8,854 bases of DNA from the NCBI GenBank assembly GCA_964470455.1, contig CAYYCX010000139.1, forward strand, positions 1 through 8,854. Reading direction: 5' to 3'. A program made the position numbers and the translations under genes. Positions 1 through 6,411 of this stretch are shown here, in pieces (positions within the stretch are counted from its first letter, which is position 1; every line of letters starts with the position of its first letter). Origin of the DNA: JAWXBM01 sp964470455 (GTDB taxonomy: Bacteria; Pseudomonadota; Gammaproteobacteria; Xanthomonadales; SZUA-36). The notes under the pieces were generated by a model, which did not search any database, was not told the DNA's origin, and worked only from the letters and a program-made list of their open reading frames with translations.

Positions 1-1
1 G

Positions 2-607
2 CTTACGCTCACCGGCATGTACAACGTGCTGGAAAAACTGCGCAGCGGTGAGGCGCTGACCGCCAAGGAAAAAACCATTCACCAGCAGGGCCTAGTGTCG
101 GTGCTGAAAGAACTGCACGACGAACTCGACCGCGCCGTGTTCGATGCCTACGGCTGGAGCGACCTCGGTGACAAACTGGTGGGCAAACCCGGCGCCACCA
201 CGCCGCTGCCCGACAAACCGGCCGAGCAGGCCGAAGCCGAAGAAGAATTGCTGATCCGCCTGGTGGCCCTCAACGCCGAACGCGCCGCCGAAGAAGCGAA
301 GGGCCATGTGCGCTGGCTGCGGCCCGACTACCAGGCGCCCGATGCGCAGCAGGGCAGCAGCAAGCTCGATCTCGGCGACGAGGATGAAGAAGCCGCGCCG
401 GTAGCCGCCACCAGCCAGACCTGGCCCAAGTCCATGCCCGAACAGGTGGCCGTGATCCGCGACCTGCTGGCCACTTCCCCGCGCAGCCTCGAAGCCCTGG
501 CCGCGCAGTTCAAGCGCAAGCCCGTCAAATCCATCGAACCCGTACTCGCCGCCATGCAGGTACTCGGCCATGCCAGGCTCACCGACGGCCAGTGGCGCCT
601 GGTTTGA
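2..607 (+). CDS. C-terminal part of a class I SAM-dependent DNA methyltransferase (5' end outside window)
   Basis: The reading frame is open to the window edge, so only the last 201 residues are seen and the catalytic domain lies upstream. The stretch TGMYNVLEKLRSGE, then a VSVLKELHDELDRAVFDAYGW segment, then LNAERAAEEAKGHVRWLRP resembles the tail of large MmeI/type IIG-like adenine methyltransferases found in restriction and other phage-defence loci. In those tails the helical segments belong to the specificity end of the enzyme. Two oddities are visible. An acidic and proline-rich insertion separates the AYGW and LNAERAAEE segments. The last 60 or so residues, after an acidic linker (GDEDEEAAP), look like a small winged-helix-type domain (EQVAVIRDLLATSPRSLEAL, ending DGQWRLV). 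The family call comes from remembered sequence similarity. No SAM or NPPY motif is visible, so whether it only methylates or also cuts cannot be told here. Confidence 0.65.
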   Translation, partial: LTLTGMYNVLEKLRSGEALTAKEKTIHQQGLVSVLKELHDELDRAVFDAYGWSDLGDKLVGKPGATTPLPDKPAEQAEAEEELLIRLVALNAERAAEEAKGHVRWLRPDYQAPDAQQGSSKLDLGDEDEEAAPVAATSQTWPKSMPEQVAVIRDLLATSPRSLEALAAQFKRKPVKSIEPVLAAMQVLGHARLTDGQWRLV

Positions 608-639
608 GCTTCAGGCCACATCATTACAGCCATCACAGC

Positions 640-689
640 AAATTCCCCTTCCGCGTTTCAGCGGAAGCGCACGAACCGTGCCAATTTCC
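640..689 (+). repeat. Palindromic element copy 1 (long form)
   Basis: AATTCCCCTT at 641 is followed 14 bases later by an imperfect palindrome, GTTTCAGCGGAAGC (655-668), then GCACGAACCGTGCC and AATTTCC. Bases 653-689 match copy 3 (823-859) at 33 of 37 positions with no gaps. The GCAC...GTGC part is itself a short inverted repeat. Confidence 0.75.
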
Positions 690-705
690 TGCGCGCATTC
701 GCCAC

Positions 706-734
706 GAATTCCCCTTTCGTGTTTCAGCTGAAAC
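706..734 (+). repeat. Palindromic element copy 2 (short form)
   Basis: GAATTCCCCTTT is followed by a perfect 14-base palindrome GTTTCAGCTGAAAC (721-734). The distance from AATT to the palindrome is 14 bases, as in copy 1. The GCACGAAC extension of copies 1 and 3 is absent. Confidence 0.75.
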
Positions 735-808
735 GTCCCCCTATGAGTTCTTCCAGCCCAGCGAGGCGTTTCAAGTTTTCAAATTAAGCTGCCTGCCTGG
801 AATCACTG

Positions 809-859
809 GAATTTCCGCTGCGACGTTTCCGCGGAAACGCACGAACTGTGCCAATTTCC
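809..859 (+). repeat. Palindromic element copy 3 (long form)
   Basis: GAATTTCCGCT is followed 15 bases after AATTT by a perfect 16-base palindrome CGTTTCCGCGGAAACG (824-839), then GCACGAACTGTGCC and AATTTCC. Most differences from copy 1 fall so that the palindrome is kept or improved. Confidence 0.75.
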
Positions 860-934
860 GGCACTGAATCACCACCTTCTTACCAGCATGCTGATCCCGG
901 CAATCCAGGGGGAAATCCCTACCCGAAATGGCGT

Positions 935-964
935 GAATTTCCCCTTTGAAGTTCTCGCGGGAAC
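935..964 (+). repeat. Palindromic element copy 4, adjoining the DUF4160 start
   Basis: GAATTTCCCCTTTG is followed, 15 bases after AATTT, by the near-palindrome GTTCTCGCGGGAAC (951-964, one mismatched pair). It ends 11 bases before the chosen ATG at 976. It is the most divergent copy in its palindrome but keeps the AATTT-to-palindrome spacing. Its place makes it a candidate operator for the downstream gene pair. Confidence 0.6.
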
Positions 965-975
965 ATCCAATCTGC

Positions 976-1299
976 ATGAATGCACCATCTTCAGACTTTG
1001 GCGAGGCAGGTGAACAGCGGCTCAGGGATGCCCGTAAGCTTCTTGGGGTTGAAAAGCCCTTGAGCCCAACCATTCTGCGCAAAGACGGCTACCGCTTCTT
1101 TTTCTTTTCCAGGGAAGAAACCAGAATGCACGTTCATGTGGTGCCGGGAAATGGCGAAGCCAAGTATTGGCTGGAACCCTCGATTACCCTTGCCAGGAGC
1201 TATAATTACTCGCAACGACAGTTATGGGCCATCAAGTCACTCGTAGAGGAATACCAGCATGAGTTCATCGCCGAATGGAAGCGACACTTCAACGGTTGA
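976..1299 (+). CDS. DUF4160 domain protein, putative toxin-like partner of DUF2442
   Basis: This 107-residue cytoplasmic protein has the DUF4160 hallmarks: PTILRKDGYRFFFFS (residues 31-45), a His pair MHVHV (51-55) and KYWLEP (63-68), then a C-terminal helical region. DUF4160 genes very often sit beside DUF2442 genes, and the pair is commonly treated as a putative toxin-antitoxin module. The biochemical activity is not settled, so 'toxin' is inference. The start is uncertain. The frame also opens at a TTG at 946, but that codon lies inside the repeat element at 935-964, so the ATG at 976 was preferred. Only a weak GGGA (959-962) precedes it, about 13 bases away. The gene overlaps the next by 41 bases, which suggests translational coupling. 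Confidence 0.8.
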   Translation: MNAPSSDFGEAGEQRLRDARKLLGVEKPLSPTILRKDGYRFFFFSREETRMHVHVVPGNGEAKYWLEPSITLARSYNYSQRQLWAIKSLVEEYQHEFIAEWKRHFNG

Positions 1300-1528
1300 G
1301 GTGACGCATGTGTCCGCCAACGGTGTTTGGCTGCTGGCGCACGACAAGGAAATGTTCATGTCGTATGAGGACTTTCCCTGGTTCGCGGACCAACCCATCA
1401 AAGCCATTCTGCGCGTGGAAGAACCCACGCCCGGCCACTATTACTGGCCCGATCTTGATGTGGACCTGAGCGACGAAATCATCGAACACCCGGAGCGGTT
1501 TCCGCTTCGCGCTGGCAGCGCTTCGTAA
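1259..1528 (+). CDS. DUF2442 domain protein, putative antitoxin-like partner
   Basis: This 89-residue protein shows the DUF2442 pattern: a short beta-rich start (VEVTHVSANGVWLL), YEDFPWF (residues 36-42) and a C-terminal WPDLDVDLSDEIIEHPERF segment (63-81). In this family the LDVDL stretch marks the core and the protein is small and acidic, as expected of an antitoxin. GAGGA at 1245-1249 sits 9 bases before the ATG, which supports a start inside the end of the DUF4160 gene (41-base overlap). The unrelated frame of the overlap encodes the last 13 residues of the partner. The protein probably acts in the cytoplasm, bound to or opposing the DUF4160 protein. That role is inferred from gene pairing and not shown by the sequence. 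Confidence 0.85.
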   Translation: MSSSPNGSDTSTVEVTHVSANGVWLLAHDKEMFMSYEDFPWFADQPIKAILRVEEPTPGHYYWPDLDVDLSDEIIEHPERFPLRAGSAS

Positions 1529-1540
1529 CCTGCCATGCAG

Positions 1541-1546
1541 TAGAAT
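1541..1546 (+). promoter_or_regulatory. Possible -10 box for the 131-residue protein gene
   Basis: TAGAAT differs from TATAAT at one position and lies about 37 bases before the ATG at 1583. No good -35 is seen at 16-18 bases upstream, so this is weak. Confidence 0.25.
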
Positions 1547-1582
1547 TCGCTTGCCAGCCCCGGCCTCATTGCGGAGAAATCC

Positions 1583-1978
1583 ATGCGTCTTGCAGTTTGT
1601 GCGGCTCTCGGTGCCAGCCTGGCCCTGGGCTGGGCCCAGTCCGCTTCAGCCAACGACTTCGAACAGGTCTGGGCCTGTTCCATCCTGCCCGGCCACAGTC
1701 TGGACGAGGTCCGTTCCGCCGGTAGCGAGTGGCTGAAGGCCGCGCGCAGCATGCCGGGCGGCGAGGAATTGCAACTGGTCATCCGCTGGCCGATCGCGGT
1801 TCCGGACAGCTCCGAGCAATTTGAATTCGTGATCCGCGCGCCCTCGCTGCAGGCCTGGGGCAGGTTCTATGATGGCTACGATCCGGATTCAGCGGTGGGC
1901 AAGGCCGACGAACTGTTTGCCAGCCTGGCCAGTTGTTCTGGCAGTACGCTGTGGGAATCCATTCCGCTGGAGCATTGA
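1583..1978 (+). CDS. Unrecognised small exported protein
   Basis: This 131-residue protein begins with a clear Sec signal peptide: a positive N-terminus, a hydrophobic core LAVCAALGASLALGW, and likely cleavage after ASA at residue 23. The mature part of about 108 residues has two cysteines (Cys32 and Cys118) that could form a disulfide in the periplasm, and is rich in aromatic residues (EQVWACSILPG, QAWGRFYDGYD). I do not recognise a named domain. The shape (ACSILPGHSLDEV...EWLKAAR...) resembles small hypothetical secreted proteins of marine gammaproteobacteria, from memory only. GGAG at 1573-1576 lies 6 bases before the ATG and fixes the start. The next gene also codes for a small exported protein and follows after 80 bases. 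Confidence 0.75.
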   Translation: MRLAVCAALGASLALGWAQSASANDFEQVWACSILPGHSLDEVRSAGSEWLKAARSMPGGEELQLVIRWPIAVPDSSEQFEFVIRAPSLQAWGRFYDGYDPDSAVGKADELFASLASCSGSTLWESIPLEH

Positions 1979-1980
1979 CC

Positions 1981-2041
1981 GGTGACGGAAAACCGGATGC
2001 TTTAATCCCGTTTCATGGCACTGATGGAACGGGCCGTCACC
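1981..2041 (+). promoter_or_regulatory. Two-stem inverted-repeat structure in the leader of the NTF2-like gene
   Basis: GGTGACGG (1981-1988) is perfectly complementary to CCGTCACC (2034-2041). Nested inside, CCCGTTTCAT (2007-2016) pairs with ATGGAACGGG (2024-2033) over ten positions, with one G-U wobble and a 7-base loop. The two stems are contiguous on the 3' side (2033/2034), with an 18-base bulge on the left. The structure begins 2 bases after the upstream stop and ends 7 bases before the Shine-Dalgarno GGAG (2049-2052). No T-run follows, so it is not an ordinary intrinsic terminator. It may be a leader regulatory or mRNA-processing/stability element. No known riboswitch class was recognised. 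Confidence 0.5.
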
Positions 2042-2058
2042 CCGAGTTGGAGAACAAC

Positions 2059-2541
2059 ATGAATCGAATCATCAAACTGGCAGCTGTTGGTATGGTGCTT
2101 GGCACCGCATTTTCCGTGAGCGCTGACCAGGCCGGCGACAGTGAAAGGGAGGCGATTCTCGCGGTCGTTGAAAAAGCCTTTGCCGCGGTTCACTCGCAAA
2201 ATGCGGATGACTGGCGCGCCATCCAGTTGCCCGAGGGTTCGGCGCTGACCTTCCGGCCGGATCCTGAAGGTGAGCCGGGCAACCTGCAGTTGCGCATGGT
2301 TGGCAACGAGGAGTTCGTTGCCGGCATGCAAAAGACCGAGCAGGACTACGCGGAGTACTGGACCAGCGAGCCCACGGTATTGATCCGCGGGCCCATCGCC
2401 GTCGTCTGGGGCGCGTTTGAATTCACCGTTGACGGCAACTTCTCGCATTGCGGCATCAATGCATTCGACATGGTGAAGCTCGACGATGAGTGGAAAATCG
2501 CCAACGTCATGTGGACCACCGAAAAGGATAACTGCCCTTAG
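2059..2541 (+). CDS. Exported NTF2-like (SnoaL/DUF4440-type) protein
   Basis: This 160-residue protein has a signal peptide (MNRIIKLAAVGMVLGTAFSV, likely cut after SVSA at residue 22), then one NTF2-like alpha+beta cone domain. An N-terminal helix (SEREAILAVVEKAFAAVHSQ) is followed by W52. The late strands VVWGAFEF (115-122), CGINAFDMVK (131-140) and EWKIANVMWT (144-153) form the pattern typical of the SnoaL/DUF4440 superfamily. Members bind small molecules or are enzymes or accessory subunits, so no specific function can be given. Cys131 and Cys159 are the only cysteines in the mature protein. The frame extends upstream to 1933, but the ATG at 2059 has GGAG at 2049-2052 and starts the signal peptide, so it was chosen. 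The stop codon lies one base from the stop of the convergent amidohydrolase gene. Confidence 0.8.
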   Translation: MNRIIKLAAVGMVLGTAFSVSADQAGDSEREAILAVVEKAFAAVHSQNADDWRAIQLPEGSALTFRPDPEGEPGNLQLRMVGNEEFVAGMQKTEQDYAEYWTSEPTVLIRGPIAVVWGAFEFTVDGNFSHCGINAFDMVKLDDEWKIANVMWTTEKDNCP

Positions 2542-2542
2542 G

Positions 2543-3781
2543 CTACAGCCGGTTGCGGACGAACTCGCCGCCTTTCATGATCACGGCAAAGTTCTCATCC
2601 GGCCGGGTCATGAGGTGGATGTCCTCCAGCGGATTGCCGTCAATCACCAGCAGGTCGGCATAGGCGCCCGGTTTCAGGCAACCCACCAGCCCGTCTTTCT
2701 TCATGATCTCGGCATTGATGCTGGTGGCGGAGCGCAGCAGGTCGATCGGCTTGACGATGTCGGAGCGGAACTCGAACTCGCGGTTCTGCATGTCGTGGTA
2801 TTTTTCGCCGAACAGGTCGGTGCCCATGCCCAGCCGCGCGCCGTTGCGGTAGAGGTATTCCAGCGAGGCATAGGCCATGCCGTGCACTTCGCGCATCTTG
2901 GCGATGCTCTCATCCGACATGCCCAGTTCCTTGCCATGCACCAAGCCCTGTTCCATCACCGCCAGGGTGGGGACGGCGTAGGCCTTGCCTTCGGCCTGCT
3001 TGATCAGCTTCGCGGTTTCCTCGGTGATCATGGTGCAGTGGTCGATGGAGCGCACGCCGGTTTTCAGGCAGCGCCGCGCGCCGTCGTCGGAATGGCAATG
3101 CGCCACCACGTATTTGCGGCGGGTCCAGGCTTCATAAACCGCGGCCTCGATTTCCTCATCGGTGTACTGCGGCATCCACACCGGGTCTGTGGGTGAGGCC
3201 ACCCCGCCGGAAATGAACACCTTGATGTGGTCGGCGCCCTTGCGCAGTTCATTGCGGCAAAACGCCCGCACCGCATCCACGCCATCGACGATTTCGGCAA
3301 AGGTGAAGTTCGAGGCGCAGCCGCAGGGCTCGTCGGCCTGGTGGGCGGGGCGCATGTCGCCATGCCCGCCGGTTTGCGACAACGCCTTGCCGCCATGAAA
3401 GTAACGCGGGCCTTCCATCAGGCCCTGGTTGATGGCCAGCTGCAGGCCGACTTCGCCGCCGGCCGGATCGCGCACCGTGGTGTAGCCGCGATGGAGGGTA
3501 CCCTTCAGCAGGCGCGCCGCATGCGCCACCTTGGTGGGCATGGGCATGGTATCGAGCACATGCATGTTGAAGGTGATGGAGTAGGCATGGAAGTGGATGT
3601 CCAGCAGGCCCGGCATCACGAAACGGCCGCCGGCATCGATCACGCTGGCGCCATCTGCGCGGGCTTCGCCGGTGGTTACTTCGCGAATGCGGTCATTCTC
3701 GATGACGATGCTGCCGCCTTCGATCAGCTCTGCGCTGTCACCGTCAAAAATCACCGCATTTTTCACAATCTGAATCGACAT
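2543..3781 (-). CDS. Metal-dependent amidohydrolase (imidazolonepropionase-like / Xaa-Pro dipeptidase-like)
   Basis: This 412-residue protein has the full amidohydrolase-superfamily layout with no signal peptide, so it is probably cytoplasmic. An N-terminal beta-sandwich (1-55) leads to the metal motif DIHFH with His63 and His65. Next come Lys187 in ADHIKVFISGG (the likely carboxylated bridging lysine), His228 and His230 in VVAHCH, His248 in SIDHCT, and Asp322 in GMGTDLFG. The C-terminal PGAYADLLVIDGNPLEDI closes the sandwich domain. This set is typical of the binuclear-zinc subgroup that includes imidazolonepropionase-like enzymes and Xaa-Arg/Lys/Pro dipeptidases; the exact substrate cannot be read off. 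All expected metal ligands are present. The ATG is preceded by GGAG about 9 bases upstream. The gene lies 45 bases downstream of the DUF305-LVIVD gene on the same strand, so the two may be co-transcribed. Confidence 0.88.
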   Translation of the reverse strand: MSIQIVKNAVIFDGDSAELIEGGSIVIENDRIREVTTGEARADGASVIDAGGRFVMPGLLDIHFHAYSITFNMHVLDTMPMPTKVAHAARLLKGTLHRGYTTVRDPAGGEVGLQLAINQGLMEGPRYFHGGKALSQTGGHGDMRPAHQADEPCGCASNFTFAEIVDGVDAVRAFCRNELRKGADHIKVFISGGVASPTDPVWMPQYTDEEIEAAVYEAWTRRKYVVAHCHSDDGARRCLKTGVRSIDHCTMITEETAKLIKQAEGKAYAVPTLAVMEQGLVHGKELGMSDESIAKMREVHGMAYASLEYLYRNGARLGMGTDLFGEKYHDMQNREFEFRSDIVKPIDLLRSATSINAEIMKKDGLVGCLKPGAYADLLVIDGNPLEDIHLMTRPDENFAVIMKGGEFVRNRL

Positions 3782-3826
3782 CGTTTCATGGCTCCATAAA
3801 CGGTTTTACTTTAAAAATGTTGGCAT

Positions 3827-6250
3827 TCATTCCAGGCCATCGGCGATGGCGGTCAGGGTCCGGCTGAGATTCTTCAGGCGGCTCACCCCCAGCGCATCGC
3901 TGGCATTGCCGGCGAGCTCGTTCGCCAGGCTTTTCAGCTGGACTGACAGCTCGGGTTTCCGGTTGCCGGACTGCACCTGTTTCAAAGACGCAACAATCCG
4001 CTCGGCCATCAATTCCGGCAATACATCATCACGTTGCAGCTGGTCGAGGTAGGCCAGCGCCACGGCGGGATGGGCCGGCCATTTCACCCGGAACTGCTGC
4101 TGCGGGTTGAACAGTGCGCCCTGGTCGGCCAGTTCGGCGGCGGCTATTTCGTTGGCACTGAGGAACTCGCTGGGCAGCAACTTGAACACATCCAGCCCGC
4201 GGTAGATTTCGGTGCCATAGACTCGGCCCTGGTACCAGTAAACCGACCAGTAACCACCCATGGTCAGGTTTTCCGCATCGATAGGCCCCCGATCGAAATA
4301 AGCGATCTCCACCGGCTTTGAAGAGTCGGTAAAGTCGATGACGGAAATGCCACCCTGGTACCAGGCCTGGACAAAAATATCCCGGCCCGGCACGGGAACG
4401 ATGGAGCCGTTATGCGCCACGCAATTTTCCTGCTCCACCTGCGGCGCCGGAATCTTGAAGTGGCTGCGGAATTCCAGCTTGCCATCGACGATGTCGTAGA
4501 TGGCGTCGGCACCCCAGTTGACGGGATCGTAGGCCCGACAGCGCGGCCGGCTGCCGCCGCCCCATTCATCGGTAAACAGTACCTTGGTGCCGTCATTGTT
4601 GAAGGTGGCGGAGTGCCAGTAGGCAAACCCCTCGTCAACCACCACGTCCATGCGCTGCGGATTCAGCGGGTCGGAAATATCAAACAGGATGCCGTTGCCG
4701 GAGCAGGCGCCCGCCGCAATCTTCAGTTCAGGAAACACCGTGATGTCGTGGCACTGGTCCGTCTGCTCGGTTTCCTGGGTGCCCTCGCCGTGGTCGCCGC
4801 CGCGCCACAGTCCGGCCAGGGTGCCCTGCTCAGGATCAGCGAACACCGCGGGGCTGGAGACGATCCGCGCCTTTTCGGGGGCGTCAACCGGGATTTCGAT
4901 GACGTCGATGCGGAACAGTGCGGTGCGCGTGTCGCCGGGAGTTTCATTGAAGCAACTCTCCATCTCCTCCTGGTCGCGAACCACGGAAATTCCCGATACA
5001 TAGACGATGATCTTGCCATCCTCGCCAGGCCCTGAGACTACTGAATGGGTGTGCGAGCCACGGCAGGTCTGCACCGCGCCCACCTGCCTGGGGTGCTGCA
5101 GGTCCGAAATGTCAAAAATGCGAATGCCGCGGAACCGTTCCGGGCTCACGTCCTCGGGCACGCCTTCAAGCCCGCAATCCAGCCGGCCGCGGATCTGCTC
5201 CACCGACATGATCAGCAGGTCGCCAACGATGGAAACATCGCCCTGTCCACCGGGGCAAACCACCGAGCTGAGCAGGGCCGGCATGCCTGCCTCACCCAGG
5301 CGATAGATGTTGAAGCCATGGTAACTGCCGGCAACCAGCACATCCTTGGCAAAGGCCATGTCGGTATTGGCAAAACTGAACATGGCGTAGCGCTCGCTCT
5401 CTTCGGAAACGCCCGCTGCAGCCTGGTCTTCCTGCTTTTTGTCATCAGCCGCCGGCTTTGCCGGAGGCAGCTCGGAAAGATTCTTCGGATCAAAGAAACC
5501 GGGTGGGCGCGGCAGTGAAGCCAGCTTCTGCATGTTCCAGATCGCTTCGCCGGCATCATCAAAACCTGCCGACAGGCCTGCGCGCGGATCGCTGGACAGG
5601 CCGACCAGCAGTGCGTTCATCTTGTCGATTTCGGCCGTCTGGTCGTTGGTGATGTCGTTGGTGAATTCGAACAGCACCGGATCAAAGGCGGAACCCGGCT
5701 GTTCGTGCAGGTTAGTCACCATCTTCACCGCACCCTCGTGGTGCTTGATCATCAACTGCAGGAACAGGCGGTCGAAGTCGGTGCCTTTTGAAGCGGCCAG
5801 TTCGGCCATCTGTTCGAGCGTCGCCATGCCGGACATTTTCTGGTGTTCGTGGTGCATGCCGTCATGGGCTGAAGGATCAGGGACCTGCTGGCCGCGCTCG
5901 CGCAACCACTGTTGCATGAATTTGATTTCGTCCTGTTGCGAAACTTCGATGCGCCGCGCGGCCTCGAGAATGCTGGTGGTGTTGGTCCGGTCAGGAGCCA
6001 GCTCTGACATTTCCAGGGCCTGGTGGTGATGCGGGATCATGTCCTGCATGAACCGCACATCGTCGGGTGAATAACTGGTTACCGCAATCCGGGTGGCTTC
6101 CTCAGCGCTCAATTCGCGTCCCGGTTTGCCGGGCGCGCCGGGCTGGACGATGGGGCTGTCCGGCTGGTCGGCGACTGCTCCAACGGGAAGCAGCAAAGCC
6201 AGGCAGGCGGCGGCGGAAAACAGGCAGGTGGCGTGGAAAGATCGTTTCAC
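3827..6250 (-). CDS. Exported DUF305 - LVIVD-repeat beta-propeller fusion protein
   Basis: This 807-residue protein has a signal peptide (1-28, cleaved near AVA-DQ). Residues 60-215 are a DUF305 ferritin-like four-helix domain with both hallmark motifs, MIPHHHQALEM (His74-76) and LMIKHHEGAVKM (His170-171). The loop between the helix pairs is rich in His and Met (residues 129-142). DUF305 proteins such as CopM bind copper, so periplasmic metal binding is likely. A charged Ala/Pro linker (260-285) leads to an LVIVD-type propeller (about 285-692) with repeats GIRIFDISDLQHPRQV (375), GILFDISDPLNPQRM (520) and GISVIDFTDSSKPVEIA (634). Eight mature cysteines all fall in the propeller. The last 110 residues (from PQQQFRVKWPAHP) are helical and of unknown function. 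The start is GTG, supported by GAGGA 9 bases upstream (6260-6264); no ATG fits. Confidence 0.85.
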   Translation of the reverse strand: MKRSFHATCLFSAAACLALLLPVGAVADQPDSPIVQPGAPGKPGRELSAEEATRIAVTSYSPDDVRFMQDMIPHHHQALEMSELAPDRTNTTSILEAARRIEVSQQDEIKFMQQWLRERGQQVPDPSAHDGMHHEHQKMSGMATLEQMAELAASKGTDFDRLFLQLMIKHHEGAVKMVTNLHEQPGSAFDPVLFEFTNDITNDQTAEIDKMNALLVGLSSDPRAGLSAGFDDAGEAIWNMQKLASLPRPPGFFDPKNLSELPPAKPAADDKKQEDQAAAGVSEESERYAMFSFANTDMAFAKDVLVAGSYHGFNIYRLGEAGMPALLSSVVCPGGQGDVSIVGDLLIMSVEQIRGRLDCGLEGVPEDVSPERFRGIRIFDISDLQHPRQVGAVQTCRGSHTHSVVSGPGEDGKIIVYVSGISVVRDQEEMESCFNETPGDTRTALFRIDVIEIPVDAPEKARIVSSPAVFADPEQGTLAGLWRGGDHGEGTQETEQTDQCHDITVFPELKIAAGACSGNGILFDISDPLNPQRMDVVVDEGFAYWHSATFNNDGTKVLFTDEWGGGSRPRCRAYDPVNWGADAIYDIVDGKLEFRSHFKIPAPQVEQENCVAHNGSIVPVPGRDIFVQAWYQGGISVIDFTDSSKPVEIAYFDRGPIDAENLTMGGYWSVYWYQGRVYGTEIYRGLDVFKLLPSEFLSANEIAAAELADQGALFNPQQQFRVKWPAHPAVALAYLDQLQRDDVLPELMAERIVASLKQVQSGNRKPELSVQLKSLANELAGNASDALGVSRLKNLSRTLTAIADGLE

Positions 6251-6411
6251 GGCGGGATGTCCTCATCGTATTGGCCGCAGCAGTTTAACCCAGCCAGGGA
6301 AGCCGGGCGCAACCCGACGGGCAAAAGCCCTTCTGCGGCGCCGCGTACAATGCCGTATCATCAAAACGGCGTAGGCTTGGGGGTGGCTGCGAGGCGGCAA
6401 GAGGATGAGCG
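6251..6411. promoter_or_regulatory. Divergent intergenic region between DUF305-LVIVD and alpha/beta hydrolase genes
   Basis: These 161 bases separate two divergently read genes, so promoters in both directions are expected. The best + strand -10 candidate is TACAAT at 6346-6351 (one mismatch to TATAAT), with no good -35. No clear minus-strand promoter was found. A small inverted repeat GGGCAAAAGCCC (6319-6330) is present but short. Confidence 0.35.

Larger units (their letters stand above)
608..975. other. Non-coding gap with four palindromic repeat elements
   Basis: This stretch of about 370 bases separates the methyltransferase gene from the DUF4160 gene. No convincing gene is present; the short open frames crossing it simply translate the repeats. 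It holds four copies of a composite element (listed separately). It also holds an 8-bp inverted repeat, GGGGAAAT at 909-916 with ATTTCCCC at 937-944, around a 20-base loop. No clean sigma70 promoter was recognised. The repeats could be operators, a mobile-element remnant (multiple end repeats are typical of IS21-family elements, but no istA/istB is here) or REP-like DNA. Confidence 0.6.

Noticed and set aside
92..571. 159-codon open frame antisense to the methyltransferase tail
   Set aside because: Gly/Phe-rich low-complexity translation typical of a reverse-strand shadow; the plus strand has a clear family match.
592..867. Open frame of 91 codons across the repeat region
   Set aside because: It begins with GTG inside the methyltransferase end, and its similar peptides (FPFRVSAE twice) simply translate two repeat copies. 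No ribosome binding site or family pattern was seen.
640..964. CRISPR array
   Set aside because: Only four diverged units at unequal intervals (66, 103 and 126 bases), with internal palindromes and no cas genes in the window.
946..975. TTG start at 946 for the DUF4160 gene
   Set aside because: It would place the start inside the repeat element and add ten residues with no family match. ATG 976 is preferred, though its own ribosome site is weak.
1933..2058. Upstream extension of the NTF2-like gene from 1933
   Set aside because: It overlaps the previous gene and puts the signal peptide 42 residues into the protein, while ATG 2059 has a good GGAG site.
2486..3196. 236-codon open frame antisense to the amidohydrolase gene
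   Set aside because: It is rich in His/Gly/Ala as expected of the reverse frame of GC-rich coding DNA, and the opposite strand holds a complete amidohydrolase.
3227..3799. 190-codon open frame antisense to the amidohydrolase gene
   Set aside because: Shadow of the same gene; no recognisable domain or ribosome binding site.
4412..5035. 207-codon open frame antisense to the DUF305-LVIVD gene
   Set aside because: The opposite strand is a complete protein with repeats and conserved cysteines; this frame has no family pattern.
6319..6330. GGGCAAAAGCCC hairpin in the divergent intergenic region
   Set aside because: The stem is only four base pairs with no T-run, so it is not supported as a terminator or operator.
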